This document shows positions 17,239 to 26,110 of a DNA stretch of 64,000 nucleotides, piece after piece. The notes under the pieces are model-generated. The model saw only the letters and a program-made list of their open reading frames with translations. It did no database searches and was not told the DNA's origin. The stretch is from assembly GCF_018398875.1 (NCBI RefSeq), contig NZ_JAGWDK010000023.1:1-64000 (forward strand). Direction: 5' to 3'. Made by a program: the position numbers and the translations under genes. Position 1 is the stretch's first letter. Every line of letters begins with the position of its first letter. The DNA is from Bradyrhizobium sp. sGM-13. Its GTDB lineage: Bacteria > Pseudomonadota > Alphaproteobacteria > Rhizobiales > Xanthobacteraceae.

Positions 17239-17712
17239 GATGAGGACCTCCGTTGCGGCCGGCTTGAACCAACCGGCCTCGGGGCTTTGTGTTTCGCCTG
17301 GAGCCGCATTGTGAGTGGGAAGCGGGGTTCCTACCAGCGGTGAAATCGGCGAGCTCCAATGCAGATTGACGAACGCTGGCTGTCGTTTCCGGCTGCGTCT
17401 GAGCCTCGATCGCGAAAACGCTAGGGAGCCGTTAGTTTCCCCGAGAAACGCCGCCCAAGTGACGCCTGCGCCTAGGTACGAACGCGCCGGCTGCCATAGT
17501 GCGGATGCCTTCCGCCGCGCTGACGCCAATACCGGTGTTTCGTCGGGTTCATATTCGTATTTGGCGTGGCACTCTTGGGGGCGGATGCGCCGGTATCCTT
17601 TTGGCGCGGACACGCCGGTGTCAGTCGATTGAGCCAGGGACAGATTTGAAGGTGCAGCGACCGCCACCAATCCGCTCATGATCAAAGCGCCGCATACGGC
17701 CCGGGTGTTCAT
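17239..17712 (-). other. Secreted-leader reading frame in phase with the M24 peptidase
   Basis: From ATG 17712 (preceded by GGAGGCGGGC on the reverse strand) the frame encodes a convincing signal peptide (MNTRAVCGALIMSGLVAVAA, then a likely cut after SLAQ) and about 130 residues of no known family. No stop codon separates it from the peptidase start at 17238. The part after about residue 80 is rich in Arg and Ser and looks less protein-like. It may be a decayed small secreted protein that has lost its stop, or a true N-terminal extension that exports the peptidase. Confidence 0.45.
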
Positions 17713-17823
17713 GCCCGCCTCCATGTGATCAAGAACTAAAATTCAGAACGAAATAGCTCGAGCTGCCAAATCCGTAGTTTAGCAGCGCGAGCCTCTTCTA
17801 GTGCCTTAAGCTGTTTCCTCGAC

Positions 17824-18336
17824 TCACGCCGCCTTGCTTAGCTCGGCCGTGAGCCTCTTCTCCGCATCGGTTGAGAGGGAAGTTCGAAGGACGCGCGGCT
17901 TGAATGGTTCGATCTCCGGCAGCACCTTGTCTTCGGTGACTTTCCTGAAGAGCACAAAGAGCGCGGAGGATCCTTCCGGAATCGTCTCTCCGAGCTTCTT
18001 GATGAAGTCGTCACGGATTCCGAAGTCGGTGAGAGAGCCTGATAAAGCGCCCATGCCGGCACCGGCAATTGCACCGAGCGCCATTCCGGCGAGTGGATTC
18101 AGGAAGAGCAGACCGACAAGCGCGCCCCACAAGGCGCCGGTGGTCCCGCCGGTGGCCGCGCCAACTTTCGTTAGGCTGACGGCTTGCTTGAGGTAGACTT
18201 TACCGCCCTTCTCGCGTTCAACGACGCAAGCATCTTCGAGATCGATGAGGTACTCCTTCTGCAGAGACCGCAGCTTGTTGAGCACCTCATCTGCGGTGTG
18301 CAGTCCATCAAAGCCGAGAACGACCAGATCGCTCAT
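17824..18336 (-). CDS. DUF1269 glycine-zipper membrane-associated protein
   Basis: A 170-residue protein of the DUF1269 family. After a ferredoxin-like N-terminal part (MSDLVVLGFDGLHTADEVLN, LIDLEDACVVERE) comes a long glycine- and alanine-rich hydrophobic segment (KVGAATGGTTGALWGALVGL, then AGMALGAIAGAGMGALSG), likely a glycine-zipper membrane hairpin. The C-terminal part (LGETIPEGSSALFVLF) returns to an alpha/beta pattern. The function of the family is not established; members are often seen near stress genes. ATG 18336 follows AAAGGAG at a good spacing; the longer frame upstream is not supported. Confidence 0.85.
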   Translation of the reverse strand: MSDLVVLGFDGLHTADEVLNKLRSLQKEYLIDLEDACVVEREKGGKVYLKQAVSLTKVGAATGGTTGALWGALVGLLFLNPLAGMALGAIAGAGMGALSGSLTDFGIRDDFIKKLGETIPEGSSALFVLFRKVTEDKVLPEIEPFKPRVLRTSLSTDAEKRLTAELSKAA

Positions 18337-18977
18337 TGTGCTCTCCTTTCGTAGACAGGTTTCAATATCGGCATGCTTTGTCTGTGACGTCCAAGTCCTC
18401 GATCTACCAAGTCCTGGACCCACGTTTGCTGGCGCAGCAGAGTGGCGGGCCCGCCGAGGAATTGCCGCCACTCATTTTGCGATGGCGCCGGGCACAAGGC
18501 ACGCGACTGGCGGGACGACAAGCGCTGCCAGTCCCGGCAAGAGACGAGTCCAACGCCTTCGATCAGAAGCGCCTGCTTCTGGCGGCAACTCTGGTCCTGC
18601 TTTCGAAGCCAACAACAACTTGAGAGCCTATTGGTGCTCAAGCCTCGCCTTGAGCGTGCCTTCACGATGCGGTGAACGTTGCCGATCTGATAGACGGACC
18701 AGCGACAGCTCAATCAGCTCGCGAGGCTGAGCGCGCGCTTGCTTTTGTGGCGGGCCGCAAGCGCGCTAACTAGATGTTGCCGGGCAGCGTGCCCACAACC
18801 AAAATGCCAAAGCCGTTTCGTTTTTCCGCCTCAACTCAGCCGATAACCGAAAACGGCATGCCAGCCTTGCTTTGGATACCGCGCCACGGGCGAGGGGTAG
18901 TGATCGGCGGTTGTAGAGGTCCGGTTTTGGCGCAAATCGGCCATCCCGAACATCGGCGGCGTCCGGCGCGGGAGGTG
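18337..18977. other. No supported gene (about 640 bases)
   Basis: Frames exist on both strands without domains or good ribosome-binding sites. A short plus-strand frame ending at the TAG at 18772-18774 has a protein-like tail (AREAERALAFVAGRKRAN) preceded by a stop codon about 40 codons earlier. It could be the remnant of a lost gene; I do not call it. Confidence 0.4.
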
Positions 18978-19460
18978 CTACGAGATCGAAATGATCTCAA
19001 GTTTTTGACCTGATGCGTCGACCTCATCACCAACGGCTTTGCCCATCAGCAGCCTTGCTACTGGTGACACGAAGGAAATGGATCCTGCCTTAGGATCTGC
19101 CTCGTCCTCCCCCACGATACGATATTTTTGTACGCGTCCATCGTCGCGTCTGAAGGTCACCGTGCTCCCGAAGGCGACAGTGTCAGTCGACGTCGGATTG
19201 GGGATGACCTGAGCCGTCCGAACTCTCGCCGCAAAGTAGCGCATATCGCGCAGCGGGATTGCCGCTTGCCGCCGTCGTTCATTAACGTCCTCGATCTTCT
19301 GCGCCGTCTCATAAGCCTCGCGGGCCTGGTGGAGTTCAGATTCCAGAGCCTGCAATCCCGCTTCCGTAACAAGATTCGGATGAGGTGAAACCGGGCGGTC
19401 GGGAAGCAAAGTCTCCGACGCAGTTTCGGCACTGTCTTCCTTGGCGAAGGCAACGCTCAA
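18978..19460 (-). CDS. GreA/GreB-fold protein lacking the acidic tip
   Basis: A 160-residue protein with the Gre architecture: an N-terminal coiled coil (LVTEAGLQALESELHQAREA to about residue 85) and a C-terminal FKBP-like domain (VAFGSTVTFRRDDGRVQKYR, ISFVSPVARLLMGKAVGDEV). In GreA the coil tip carries an acidic DLSENAEY-type motif that activates RNA-polymerase cleavage. Here the corresponding segment reads RRQAAIPLRDMRYFAARV and lacks the paired acidic residues. It may bind the polymerase secondary channel without stimulating cleavage, like other Gre-fold regulators. It sits 54 bases downstream of the HerA-like ATPase in the same direction, so cotranscription is likely. Confidence 0.82.
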   Translation of the reverse strand: MSVAFAKEDSAETASETLLPDRPVSPHPNLVTEAGLQALESELHQAREAYETAQKIEDVNERRRQAAIPLRDMRYFAARVRTAQVIPNPTSTDTVAFGSTVTFRRDDGRVQKYRIVGEDEADPKAGSISFVSPVARLLMGKAVGDEVDASGQKLEIISIS

Positions 19461-19514
19461 GCTCGGAACTCCTTTTAGGCATGGTAATGTCTGAGTGCGC
19501 GCTCGACCGTCGCA

Positions 19515-21023
19515 TCATAGAGCCGAATTGCTGCAGCCTAGCTCGGCCGGCAGTTCCTCGGCATTGGGGTCGCCCGGTGCCGTGGCCCAGGCCAGTTCGA
19601 CGAGCGTCACGATCCGCCGACCGGCACCGTCAAGCTGGCAAACAATGAGGCCCTGCTCCTCGATGTAGGTCAGCAGACGCCGTGCACGGCGCAACGAATG
19701 TGAGCCGTAGGCGCGCGCAATCGCTGCATCGCCCGGGCAGGGCCAACCTTCCTTCGCGGCGCGGGCGATCATCATGAAGACGCCCTGCATATCCTCCGGC
19801 AGAAGTGAGGCGCGGACCGAGACATCCTGCCACCCGTCATCCTCTGCCATATCGGAGCTGAGCCCGGCGCGGGCGCGTGTCAGCATGCGACGGAAGTCAC
19901 CTAGGTCCGGCACGGCCGAACCGAGGCCCTCTATTCGGCAGCGGACCACGAACTCCTGATAGAGCACGCCGACGGCACGGAATCCGGCCTCGGGTTCCGC
20001 CATGATGGCGCGCAGAATACGGTCCACTCGTTCACGCCGCTCAACCAGCTCCTCAGCGCTGAGTGGCTGCTCCACCGCCTCGGGACGGATCTCCAGCGCC
20101 GCTGACTTCGCCGCCATGAGCTGGGCGAGGAGGTCTGGCGGCGACCGACGCTGGGCCCGATTGTTCTCGGGCGGCGGCGCCGCCAGGATGATGGCGCGTG
20201 CGTCAAGTGTCGCTTCCGGCAGAGGCATCAGGCGCGGGGTCGCGTTGCGCGGCGTGGTATCGGTTGGACCAATACGCAGCCCTAGCGGACGGCGGGAGAG
20301 GGCCGGTCCCAGCGCCATGAACTGTCCACGCTCCAGATCCCGGAAGGCCTCTGCCTGCCGCCGTTCCATGCCCAGAAGATCGGCGGCGCGCGCCATGTCG
20401 ATATCCAGAAAAGTTCGGCCCATGAGGAAATTGGACGCCTCGGCCGCGACGTTCTTGGCGAGCTTCGCCAGTCGCTGGGTGGCGATAACCCCGGCAAGTC
20501 CGCGTTTGCGGCCGCGGCACATCAGGTTCGTCATGGCGGCGAGCGAGAGTTTGCGCGCCTCGTCCGAAACCTCGCCGGCGACTGCCGGTGCGAAGAGCTG
20601 CGCCTCATCCACCACCACCAGCATAGGATACCAGTGGTCGCGGACCACTTCGAAAAGCCCGCTAAGAAAGGCGGCGGCGCGCCGCATCTGATTCTCGGCG
20701 TCGAGCCCCTCGAGATTGAGCACCGTGGAGACGCGATGGATGCGCGCTCGTTCGCCGGCCACCTGCAGACCCCGCTCGGTATGGTCCTCGGCATCGATCA
20801 GGAGGTGGCCGAAACGGTCGGAAAGCGCGACGAAGTCGCCTTCGGGGTCGATGATGGTCTGTTGCACCCAGGGGGCACTCTGTTCCAGCAGCCGGCGTAG
20901 CAGATGGGATTTGCCGGAGCCCGAATTGCCTTGGACCAGCAGGCGGGTCGCAAGCAGTTCCTCAAGGTCCAAAGTCGCCGGGGCGCCTGCGGTCGTGTGT
21001 CCCATCTCGATCGCAACGGTCAT
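19515..21023 (-). CDS. HerA-like (DUF87) P-loop ATPase
   Basis: A 502-residue ATPase of the HerA/FtsK superfamily, which form hexameric DNA-translocating rings. Walker A is in LLVQGNSGSGKSHLLRRLLE (about residues 27-46), Walker B in PMLVVVDEAQLFAPAV, and a sensor-like region in NLMCRGRKRGLAGVIATQRL. The C-terminal 200 residues are family-specific and helical, with a winged-helix-like stretch (YGSHSLRRARRLLTYIEEQG). I chose ATG 21023 (MTVAIEMGHTTAGAPA) over upstream codons because it begins at the first strand. No NurA, SIR2 or other nuclease partner is adjacent, so a classical HerA-NurA resection or defence pair is not present here. The downstream gene encodes the Gre-fold protein. Confidence 0.85.
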   Translation of the reverse strand: MTVAIEMGHTTAGAPATLDLEELLATRLLVQGNSGSGKSHLLRRLLEQSAPWVQQTIIDPEGDFVALSDRFGHLLIDAEDHTERGLQVAGERARIHRVSTVLNLEGLDAENQMRRAAAFLSGLFEVVRDHWYPMLVVVDEAQLFAPAVAGEVSDEARKLSLAAMTNLMCRGRKRGLAGVIATQRLAKLAKNVAAEASNFLMGRTFLDIDMARAADLLGMERRQAEAFRDLERGQFMALGPALSRRPLGLRIGPTDTTPRNATPRLMPLPEATLDARAIILAAPPPENNRAQRRSPPDLLAQLMAAKSAALEIRPEAVEQPLSAEELVERRERVDRILRAIMAEPEAGFRAVGVLYQEFVVRCRIEGLGSAVPDLGDFRRMLTRARAGLSSDMAEDDGWQDVSVRASLLPEDMQGVFMMIARAAKEGWPCPGDAAIARAYGSHSLRRARRLLTYIEEQGLIVCQLDGAGRRIVTLVELAWATAPGDPNAEELPAELGCSNSAL

Positions 21024-21488
21024 GTATCGACTCAAAGTCTCTCTAGGGAGGCGGGGCTTAACAACCTGATCGCAGCCCGTCGAGCAGCCCATGGCCGATC
21101 ACTCTGCGTTCTCCACGGTTGGTCGATGCATCAACCCAGATCTCAAAGATCAGGATTTGGTATTCACCCGATTTGCGCGCGACGATAGGGCGTGAAACGC
21201 AACAGAGGCGATTGAGCGGAGCAAATCAAACGACAGCTCAGATATCCGTAATTCGCATAAGGTATATTATGGAATATTTATATCTACAATTAGATCAGAT
21301 ATTTAGACGGATATGTTGGCAAATCCAGTCAGCTCTGGCCGGCCATGGCCGTCGTGATCTGCTGCGTCCCGGCCATTCCTATTGCCGACATCTGCTGACG
21401 CTGCAATAAGCGCGCGAGCGCGGTGATCCCGTGGACTGCAGGTTCGTGTCTCGGACCTCAAGAACAATAACTCTCAAGGGAGAATGAG
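21024..21488. other. Intergenic region with AT-rich inverted repeat upstream of the TRAP operon
   Basis: No gene is supported. Bases 21241-21320 are markedly AT-rich for this genome and are bounded by an exact 8-bp inverted repeat, ATATCCGT at 21242-21249 and ACGGATAT at 21307-21314. This could be an operator or promoter region for the TRAP transporter that starts at 21489, or a shared region with the divergent ATPase gene. The regulator is unknown. Confidence 0.45.
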
Positions 21489-22508
21489 ATGAGCTTTTCA
21501 CGACGCACGCTTCTCAAGGCATCCGCTGCGTCAGCGGTTTTGGGCGGCATCGGCGCACCGTTGGTGGCGCGGGCCCAGAGCGCGGAATTTACCTACAAAT
21601 ACGCCAATAATCTTCCGGACGGCCATCCCATGAACGCTCGCGCCAAGGAAATGGCGGCGGCGATCAAGGCCGAGACCAACGGCCGGTTTGACCTGCAGAT
21701 TTTCCCGAACAACCAGCTCGGTTCCGATACTGACATGCTGAGCCAGATCAGGTCGGGCGGCGTCGAGTTTTTCACGCTCTCGGGACTGATTCTGGCGACG
21801 CTGGTGCCGGCGGCGTCCATCAGCGGCATCGGTTTTGCGTTCCCGGATTACGACACGGTCTGGAAGGCCATGGACGGGGGCTTGGGTGCCTATATCCGCG
21901 GCGAGATCACCAAGGCCAATCTCGTGGTGATGGACAAGATCTGGGATAACGGCTTCCGCCAGACCACATCCTCGACCAAACCCATTAGCGGCCCGGAGGA
22001 CCTCAAGGGCTTCAAGATCCGGGTGCCGGTGTCGCCGCTCTGGACCTCCATGTTCAAGGCGTTCGATGCAGCGCCCGCCTCGATCAATTTCAGCGAGGTT
22101 TATTCGGCGCTACAGACCAAGATCGTCGAGGGCCAGGAAAACCCGCTGGCGATCATCTCGACCGCAAAACTATACGAAGTGCAGAAGTTCTGCTCGCTGA
22201 CCAACCACATGTGGGACGGCTTCTGGTTCCTGGCAAACCGCCGCGCCTGGGAAAAGCTGCCTGAGGATGTCAGGACGATCGTCGCCAAGAACATCAACGC
22301 GGCGGCCATCAAGGAGCGCGAGGACGTCGCCAAGCTGAACGCCGGGCTGCAGCAGGAACTGGCCGGCAAGGCCCTGACCTTCAACCAGCCCAATGTGACG
22401 CCGTTCCGCGACAAGCTGCGCTCGGCCGGCTTCTACGCGGAATGGAAAGGTAAATACGGCGACCAGGCTTGGGAGCTGCTCGAGAAATCCGTGGGCAAGC
22501 TGTCCTAA
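21489..22508 (+). CDS. TRAP transporter substrate-binding protein (DctP family)
   Basis: A 339-residue periplasmic binding protein for a TRAP carrier. It opens with a twin-arginine-type signal (MSFSRRTLLKASAASAVLGG) with likely cleavage after VARAQS, then the DctP fold (FTYKYANNLPDGHPMNARAK, FPNNQLGSDTDMLSQIRSGG, ADPV-like core GFKIRVPVSP). The conserved arginine that binds the carboxylate of TRAP ligands is likely the one in FKIRVP, which suggests an organic acid ligand. AAGGGAG precedes the start. The fused membrane subunit starts 20 bases downstream and an acyl-CoA synthetase follows, which points to uptake of an acid that is then activated with CoA. Confidence 0.92.
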   Translation: MSFSRRTLLKASAASAVLGGIGAPLVARAQSAEFTYKYANNLPDGHPMNARAKEMAAAIKAETNGRFDLQIFPNNQLGSDTDMLSQIRSGGVEFFTLSGLILATLVPAASISGIGFAFPDYDTVWKAMDGGLGAYIRGEITKANLVVMDKIWDNGFRQTTSSTKPISGPEDLKGFKIRVPVSPLWTSMFKAFDAAPASINFSEVYSALQTKIVEGQENPLAIISTAKLYEVQKFCSLTNHMWDGFWFLANRRAWEKLPEDVRTIVAKNINAAAIKEREDVAKLNAGLQQELAGKALTFNQPNVTPFRDKLRSAGFYAEWKGKYGDQAWELLEKSVGKLS

Positions 22509-22527
22509 GCGCATGTGAGGGGCCGTC

Positions 22528-24426
22528 GTGGCTCATGCCGAACTGAGTGAAGTGGTTGGCGGTGAGGTGGCTCAGCCCCCTCGCCGCCGTTCGTTGCTGG
22601 CTTCCATCGAACACGCCCTGGGAATGCTGGTCGAGCTTCCCGCAGCGCTGCTGGTCGTCGCCGAAATCATCATCCTGTTTGCCGGCGTGGTGGCGCGCTA
22701 CGCGCTGCACCGGCCGCTGATCTGGTCTGACGAACTGGCCTCAATCCTGTTCCTGTGGCTCGCCATGCTTGGCGCCGCGGTTGCGTTCCGACGCGCCGAG
22801 CATATGCGGATGACGGCGGTCGTCGCCAACGCGAAGCCCGCGATGCGCGCCTATCTCGATCTGGTGGCGACATCAGCCGCCCTGGCGTTTCTTATCCTGA
22901 TCGCCTGGCCGGCTTATGAATACGCCTACGAGGAAAGCTACATCACCACGCCGGCCCTGCAGGTTCTCAATAGTTGGCGTGCCGCGGCGCTGCCGGTCGG
23001 CATTGCCCTGATGGCGCTGTTTGCTTTCCTGCGTCTGGCCCGCGTCGGCAACGTTCGCATGGTGCTGGGCGCGATCCTGTCGGTCGCGCTCGTCATCGGG
23101 ATATTCTGGCTGCTCAGGGGCTCGCTCAAGCCGCTCGGCAACCTCAATCTGATCATCTTCTTTGTCGGCGTGGCCGGCTTCTGCGTGTTTGCCGGCGTAC
23201 CGATCGCGTTCGGCTTTGGCTTGGCAACCTATGGCTATCTGGCGCTGACCACGGGCACGCCGCTGATGGTGCTGGTCGGGCGCATGGACGAGGGCATGAG
23301 CCACCTCATCCTCCTGTCGGTGCCGCTGTTCGTCTTCCTTGGCCTGCTGATCGAGATGACGGGCATGGCGCGCGCCATGGTGGCGTTCCTCGCAAGCTTG
23401 CTCGGTCATGTCCGCGGCGGGCTGCATTACGTGCTGGTCGGGGCGATGTATCTGGTGTCGGGCATCTCCGGCTCCAAGGCCGCTGACATGGCCGCCGTGG
23501 CGCCGGTGCTGTTTCCCGAGATGAAGGCGCGCGGCGCCAAGCCGGGCGATCTGGTCGCCCTCCTCTCCGCCACGGGCGCGCAGACCGAGACCATTCCGCC
23601 GAGCCTGGTGCTGATCACCATCGGCTCGGTCACGGGCGTATCGATCGCGGCGCTGTTCACCGGCGGCCTGTTGCCGGGCCTGGTGCTGGCAATCACCCTA
23701 TCGGCGCTCGTGTGGTGGCGTTACCGGAACGAGGATCTGCGGCACGTCACGCGGGCGAGCGTCAACGAGATCGCCCGCGCGTTTGCCATCGCCCTGCCCG
23801 CCATCGCGCTGCCGTTCGTGATCCGCTACGCCGTGGTCGAAGGCATCGCGACCGCGACCGAGGTTTCGACCATCGGCATCGTATATGCCTTTGTCGTCGG
23901 CTACCTGATTTACGGTCTCTTGATCTACCGCAACTTCGACTGGCGCCGGATCGTGCCAATGTTGGTCGAGACCGCGTGCCTGTCGGGCGCGATCTTGCTG
24001 ATCATCGGCTGCGCCACCGGCATGGCCTGGGGCCTCACACAGTCCGGCTTTTCGCGGACGCTGGCGGCCGCCATGACCGGCCTGCCTGGTGGCTCGGCGA
24101 CGTTCATCGCGGTCTCGATCGTAGCCTTTGTGATCCTGGGCAGCGTGCTCGAGGGCATTCCGGCGATCGTGCTGTTTGGGCCGTTATTGTTTCCGATCGC
24201 CCGTGCGGTCGGCGTCCACGAGGTCCACTACGCGATGATCGTTATTCTCGCGATGGGTATCGGGCTATTCGCGCCGCCCTTCGGAGTGGGCTATTATGCG
24301 GCCTGCGCCATCGGACGCGTCGATCCGGCCGAGGGTATCCGCCCGATCTGGGGTTACCTGCTGGCGCTGATGGTCGGCCTGATTATCGTGGCGATCTTCC
24401 CGTGGATTTCCATCGGGTTCTTGTAA
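22528..24426 (+). CDS. TRAP transporter fused membrane protein (DctQ-DctM)
   Basis: A 632-residue membrane protein that joins the small DctQ subunit and the large DctM subunit of a TRAP carrier. The first 180 residues hold about four helices with the DctQ pattern (IIILFAGVVARYALHRPLIW, SDELASILFLWLAMLGAAVA). From about residue 195 the DctM domain begins (LIIFFVGVAGFCVFAGVPIA) and shows its hallmark GGLHYVLVGAMYLVSGISGS and ATGAQTETIPPSLVLITIGS segments. The start is GTG at 22528 with GAGGGG upstream. It lies between dctP and the acyl-CoA synthetase in one operon. Transport is sodium- or proton-driven; the ligand is inferred only from context. Confidence 0.93.
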   Translation: MAHAELSEVVGGEVAQPPRRRSLLASIEHALGMLVELPAALLVVAEIIILFAGVVARYALHRPLIWSDELASILFLWLAMLGAAVAFRRAEHMRMTAVVANAKPAMRAYLDLVATSAALAFLILIAWPAYEYAYEESYITTPALQVLNSWRAAALPVGIALMALFAFLRLARVGNVRMVLGAILSVALVIGIFWLLRGSLKPLGNLNLIIFFVGVAGFCVFAGVPIAFGFGLATYGYLALTTGTPLMVLVGRMDEGMSHLILLSVPLFVFLGLLIEMTGMARAMVAFLASLLGHVRGGLHYVLVGAMYLVSGISGSKAADMAAVAPVLFPEMKARGAKPGDLVALLSATGAQTETIPPSLVLITIGSVTGVSIAALFTGGLLPGLVLAITLSALVWWRYRNEDLRHVTRASVNEIARAFAIALPAIALPFVIRYAVVEGIATATEVSTIGIVYAFVVGYLIYGLLIYRNFDWRRIVPMLVETACLSGAILLIIGCATGMAWGLTQSGFSRTLAAAMTGLPGGSATFIAVSIVAFVILGSVLEGIPAIVLFGPLLFPIARAVGVHEVHYAMIVILAMGIGLFAPPFGVGYYAACAIGRVDPAEGIRPIWGYLLALMVGLIIVAIFPWISIGFL

Positions 24427-24456
24427 GGTCAAACCTTTGTAGATGGGACACAGCCA

Positions 24457-26106
24457 ATGAGCGCAGCCCAGAACCAGTATTCGATCGGATTGGACAAAAC
24501 GCCGGCGAATTACGTGCCGCTGACGCCGCTGAGTTTTCTTGCCCGCAGCGCCGCTGTCTATCCCGACCACATCAGCACGGTCTATGAAGGCCGCAGCTTT
24601 ACCTGGGCCGAGACTTACGAACGCTGTCGACGCTTTGCGTCCTGGCTCGCCGGGCGGGGTATTGGAGTCGGCGACACGGTCGCGGCGATGTTGCCGAATG
24701 TCCCCGCGATGAACGAGGTGCATTTCGCCGTGCCAATGGCCGGTGCCGTCCTTAACGCGCTGAACATCCGGCTCGACGCGCCCTCGATTGCCTTCCAGCT
24801 CGACCATGGCGGCGCGAAAATCATCCTGGTCGATCCAGAATTCGCCGGCGTGATTGCGGAAGCGATGACGCTGATGAAGGGGCCAAAGCCTTTCGCCGTC
24901 GATGTCGACGACGCGGCGTTTGCAGGCGGCAAACGGATTGGTGAGATCGAGTACGAGGCGGCGGTCGCGGCGGGCGATCCCGGCTTCGTCGCACGGCTTC
25001 CGGGCGATGAATGGGACGCGATTGCGCTGAGCTATACCTCGGGCACGACGGGCAACCCGAAAGGTGTCGTCACTCATCACCGCGGCGCTTATCTCAATGC
25101 TGTCAGCAATATTCTGGCCGGCAATCTCGGCCAGCATCCGGTGTATCTCTGGACGCTGCCGATGTTTCATTGCAACGGCTGGTGCTTCCCGTGGACGGTC
25201 GCTGCCGCCGCCGGCACCAATGTCTGCCTGCGCAAGGTCGATCCGGCAAAAATCTTCGAGCTGATCGCGAAGCACGGCGTTACCCACATGTGCGGTGCAC
25301 CGATCGTCTACAACACGCTGATCAACGCGCCCGGTGCGCCCAAGGGCGACAAGGCTCGCCGCGTGGTCGGGTTGATCGCGGGCGCAGCACCTCCGGTTGC
25401 CGTGCTCGAGGGCGCCGAGAGCATCGGCATCAAACTGACGCATGTCTACGGGCTGACCGAGGTCTACGGCCCCGCCTCCGTCTGCGCCGAGCAGCCGGGT
25501 TGGGACGAACTGCCAGCCGACCAGCGCGCGCAGCTCAAGCGCCGGCAGGGCGTGCCCTACCCGTTGGAAGAAGCCGTCACCGTGCTCGACCCGCAGACCA
25601 TGCAGGAGGTGCCGCGCGATGGCGAAACCATCGGCGAGGTCATGTTCCGCGGCAATATCGTGATGAAGGGTTATCTCAAGAACGAGAAGGCGACGCAGGA
25701 AGCCTTCGCCGGCGGCTGGTTTCACACCGGCGATCTCGGGGTGCTCGACGAGCATGGCTACGTCATCATCAAGGACCGCTCCAAGGACATCATCATCTCC
25801 GGCGGCGAGAACATTTCCTCCGTCGAGGTCGAGGATGTCCTCTACAAGCACCCCGCCGTGCTGTTCGCAGCCGTCGTCGCAAAGCCTGACCCCAAATGGG
25901 GCGAAGTGCCCTGTGCCTTCGTCGAGCTGAAGGATGGCGCCAAGGCCACGGAGGCCGAGATCATCGCCTTCTGCCGCAGCCACATGTCCGGCTTCAAGAC
26001 GCCCAAGGCAGTGGTGTTCGGCCCGATCCCGAAGACATCCACCGGCAAGATCCAGAAATTCATGCTGCGCAACAAGGTGGAATCGGCAAAGGCGATATCG
26101 GCGTGA
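24457..26106 (+). CDS. Acyl-CoA synthetase (AMP-forming)
   Basis: A 549-residue ligase that activates a carboxylic acid to its CoA thioester through an acyl-AMP. The family motifs are clear: A3 YTSGTTGNPKGVVTHHRGAY (about residues 192-211), A5 YGLTEVYGP, A7/A8 WFHTGDLGVLDEHGYVIIKD and DIIISGGENISSVEVED, and the A10 lysine in PKTSTGKIQKFMLR. The GxxLLFGLTE-like region and overall length fit the medium- to long-chain or aryl acid branch, not acetyl-CoA synthetase. It starts 30 bases after the fused TRAP membrane gene, so the imported acid is its probable substrate. The substrate itself cannot be read from sequence. Confidence 0.92.
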   Translation: MSAAQNQYSIGLDKTPANYVPLTPLSFLARSAAVYPDHISTVYEGRSFTWAETYERCRRFASWLAGRGIGVGDTVAAMLPNVPAMNEVHFAVPMAGAVLNALNIRLDAPSIAFQLDHGGAKIILVDPEFAGVIAEAMTLMKGPKPFAVDVDDAAFAGGKRIGEIEYEAAVAAGDPGFVARLPGDEWDAIALSYTSGTTGNPKGVVTHHRGAYLNAVSNILAGNLGQHPVYLWTLPMFHCNGWCFPWTVAAAAGTNVCLRKVDPAKIFELIAKHGVTHMCGAPIVYNTLINAPGAPKGDKARRVVGLIAGAAPPVAVLEGAESIGIKLTHVYGLTEVYGPASVCAEQPGWDELPADQRAQLKRRQGVPYPLEEAVTVLDPQTMQEVPRDGETIGEVMFRGNIVMKGYLKNEKATQEAFAGGWFHTGDLGVLDEHGYVIIKDRSKDIIISGGENISSVEVEDVLYKHPAVLFAAVVAKPDPKWGEVPCAFVELKDGAKATEAEIIAFCRSHMSGFKTPKAVVFGPIPKTSTGKIQKFMLRNKVESAKAISA

Positions 26107-26110
26107 CACG

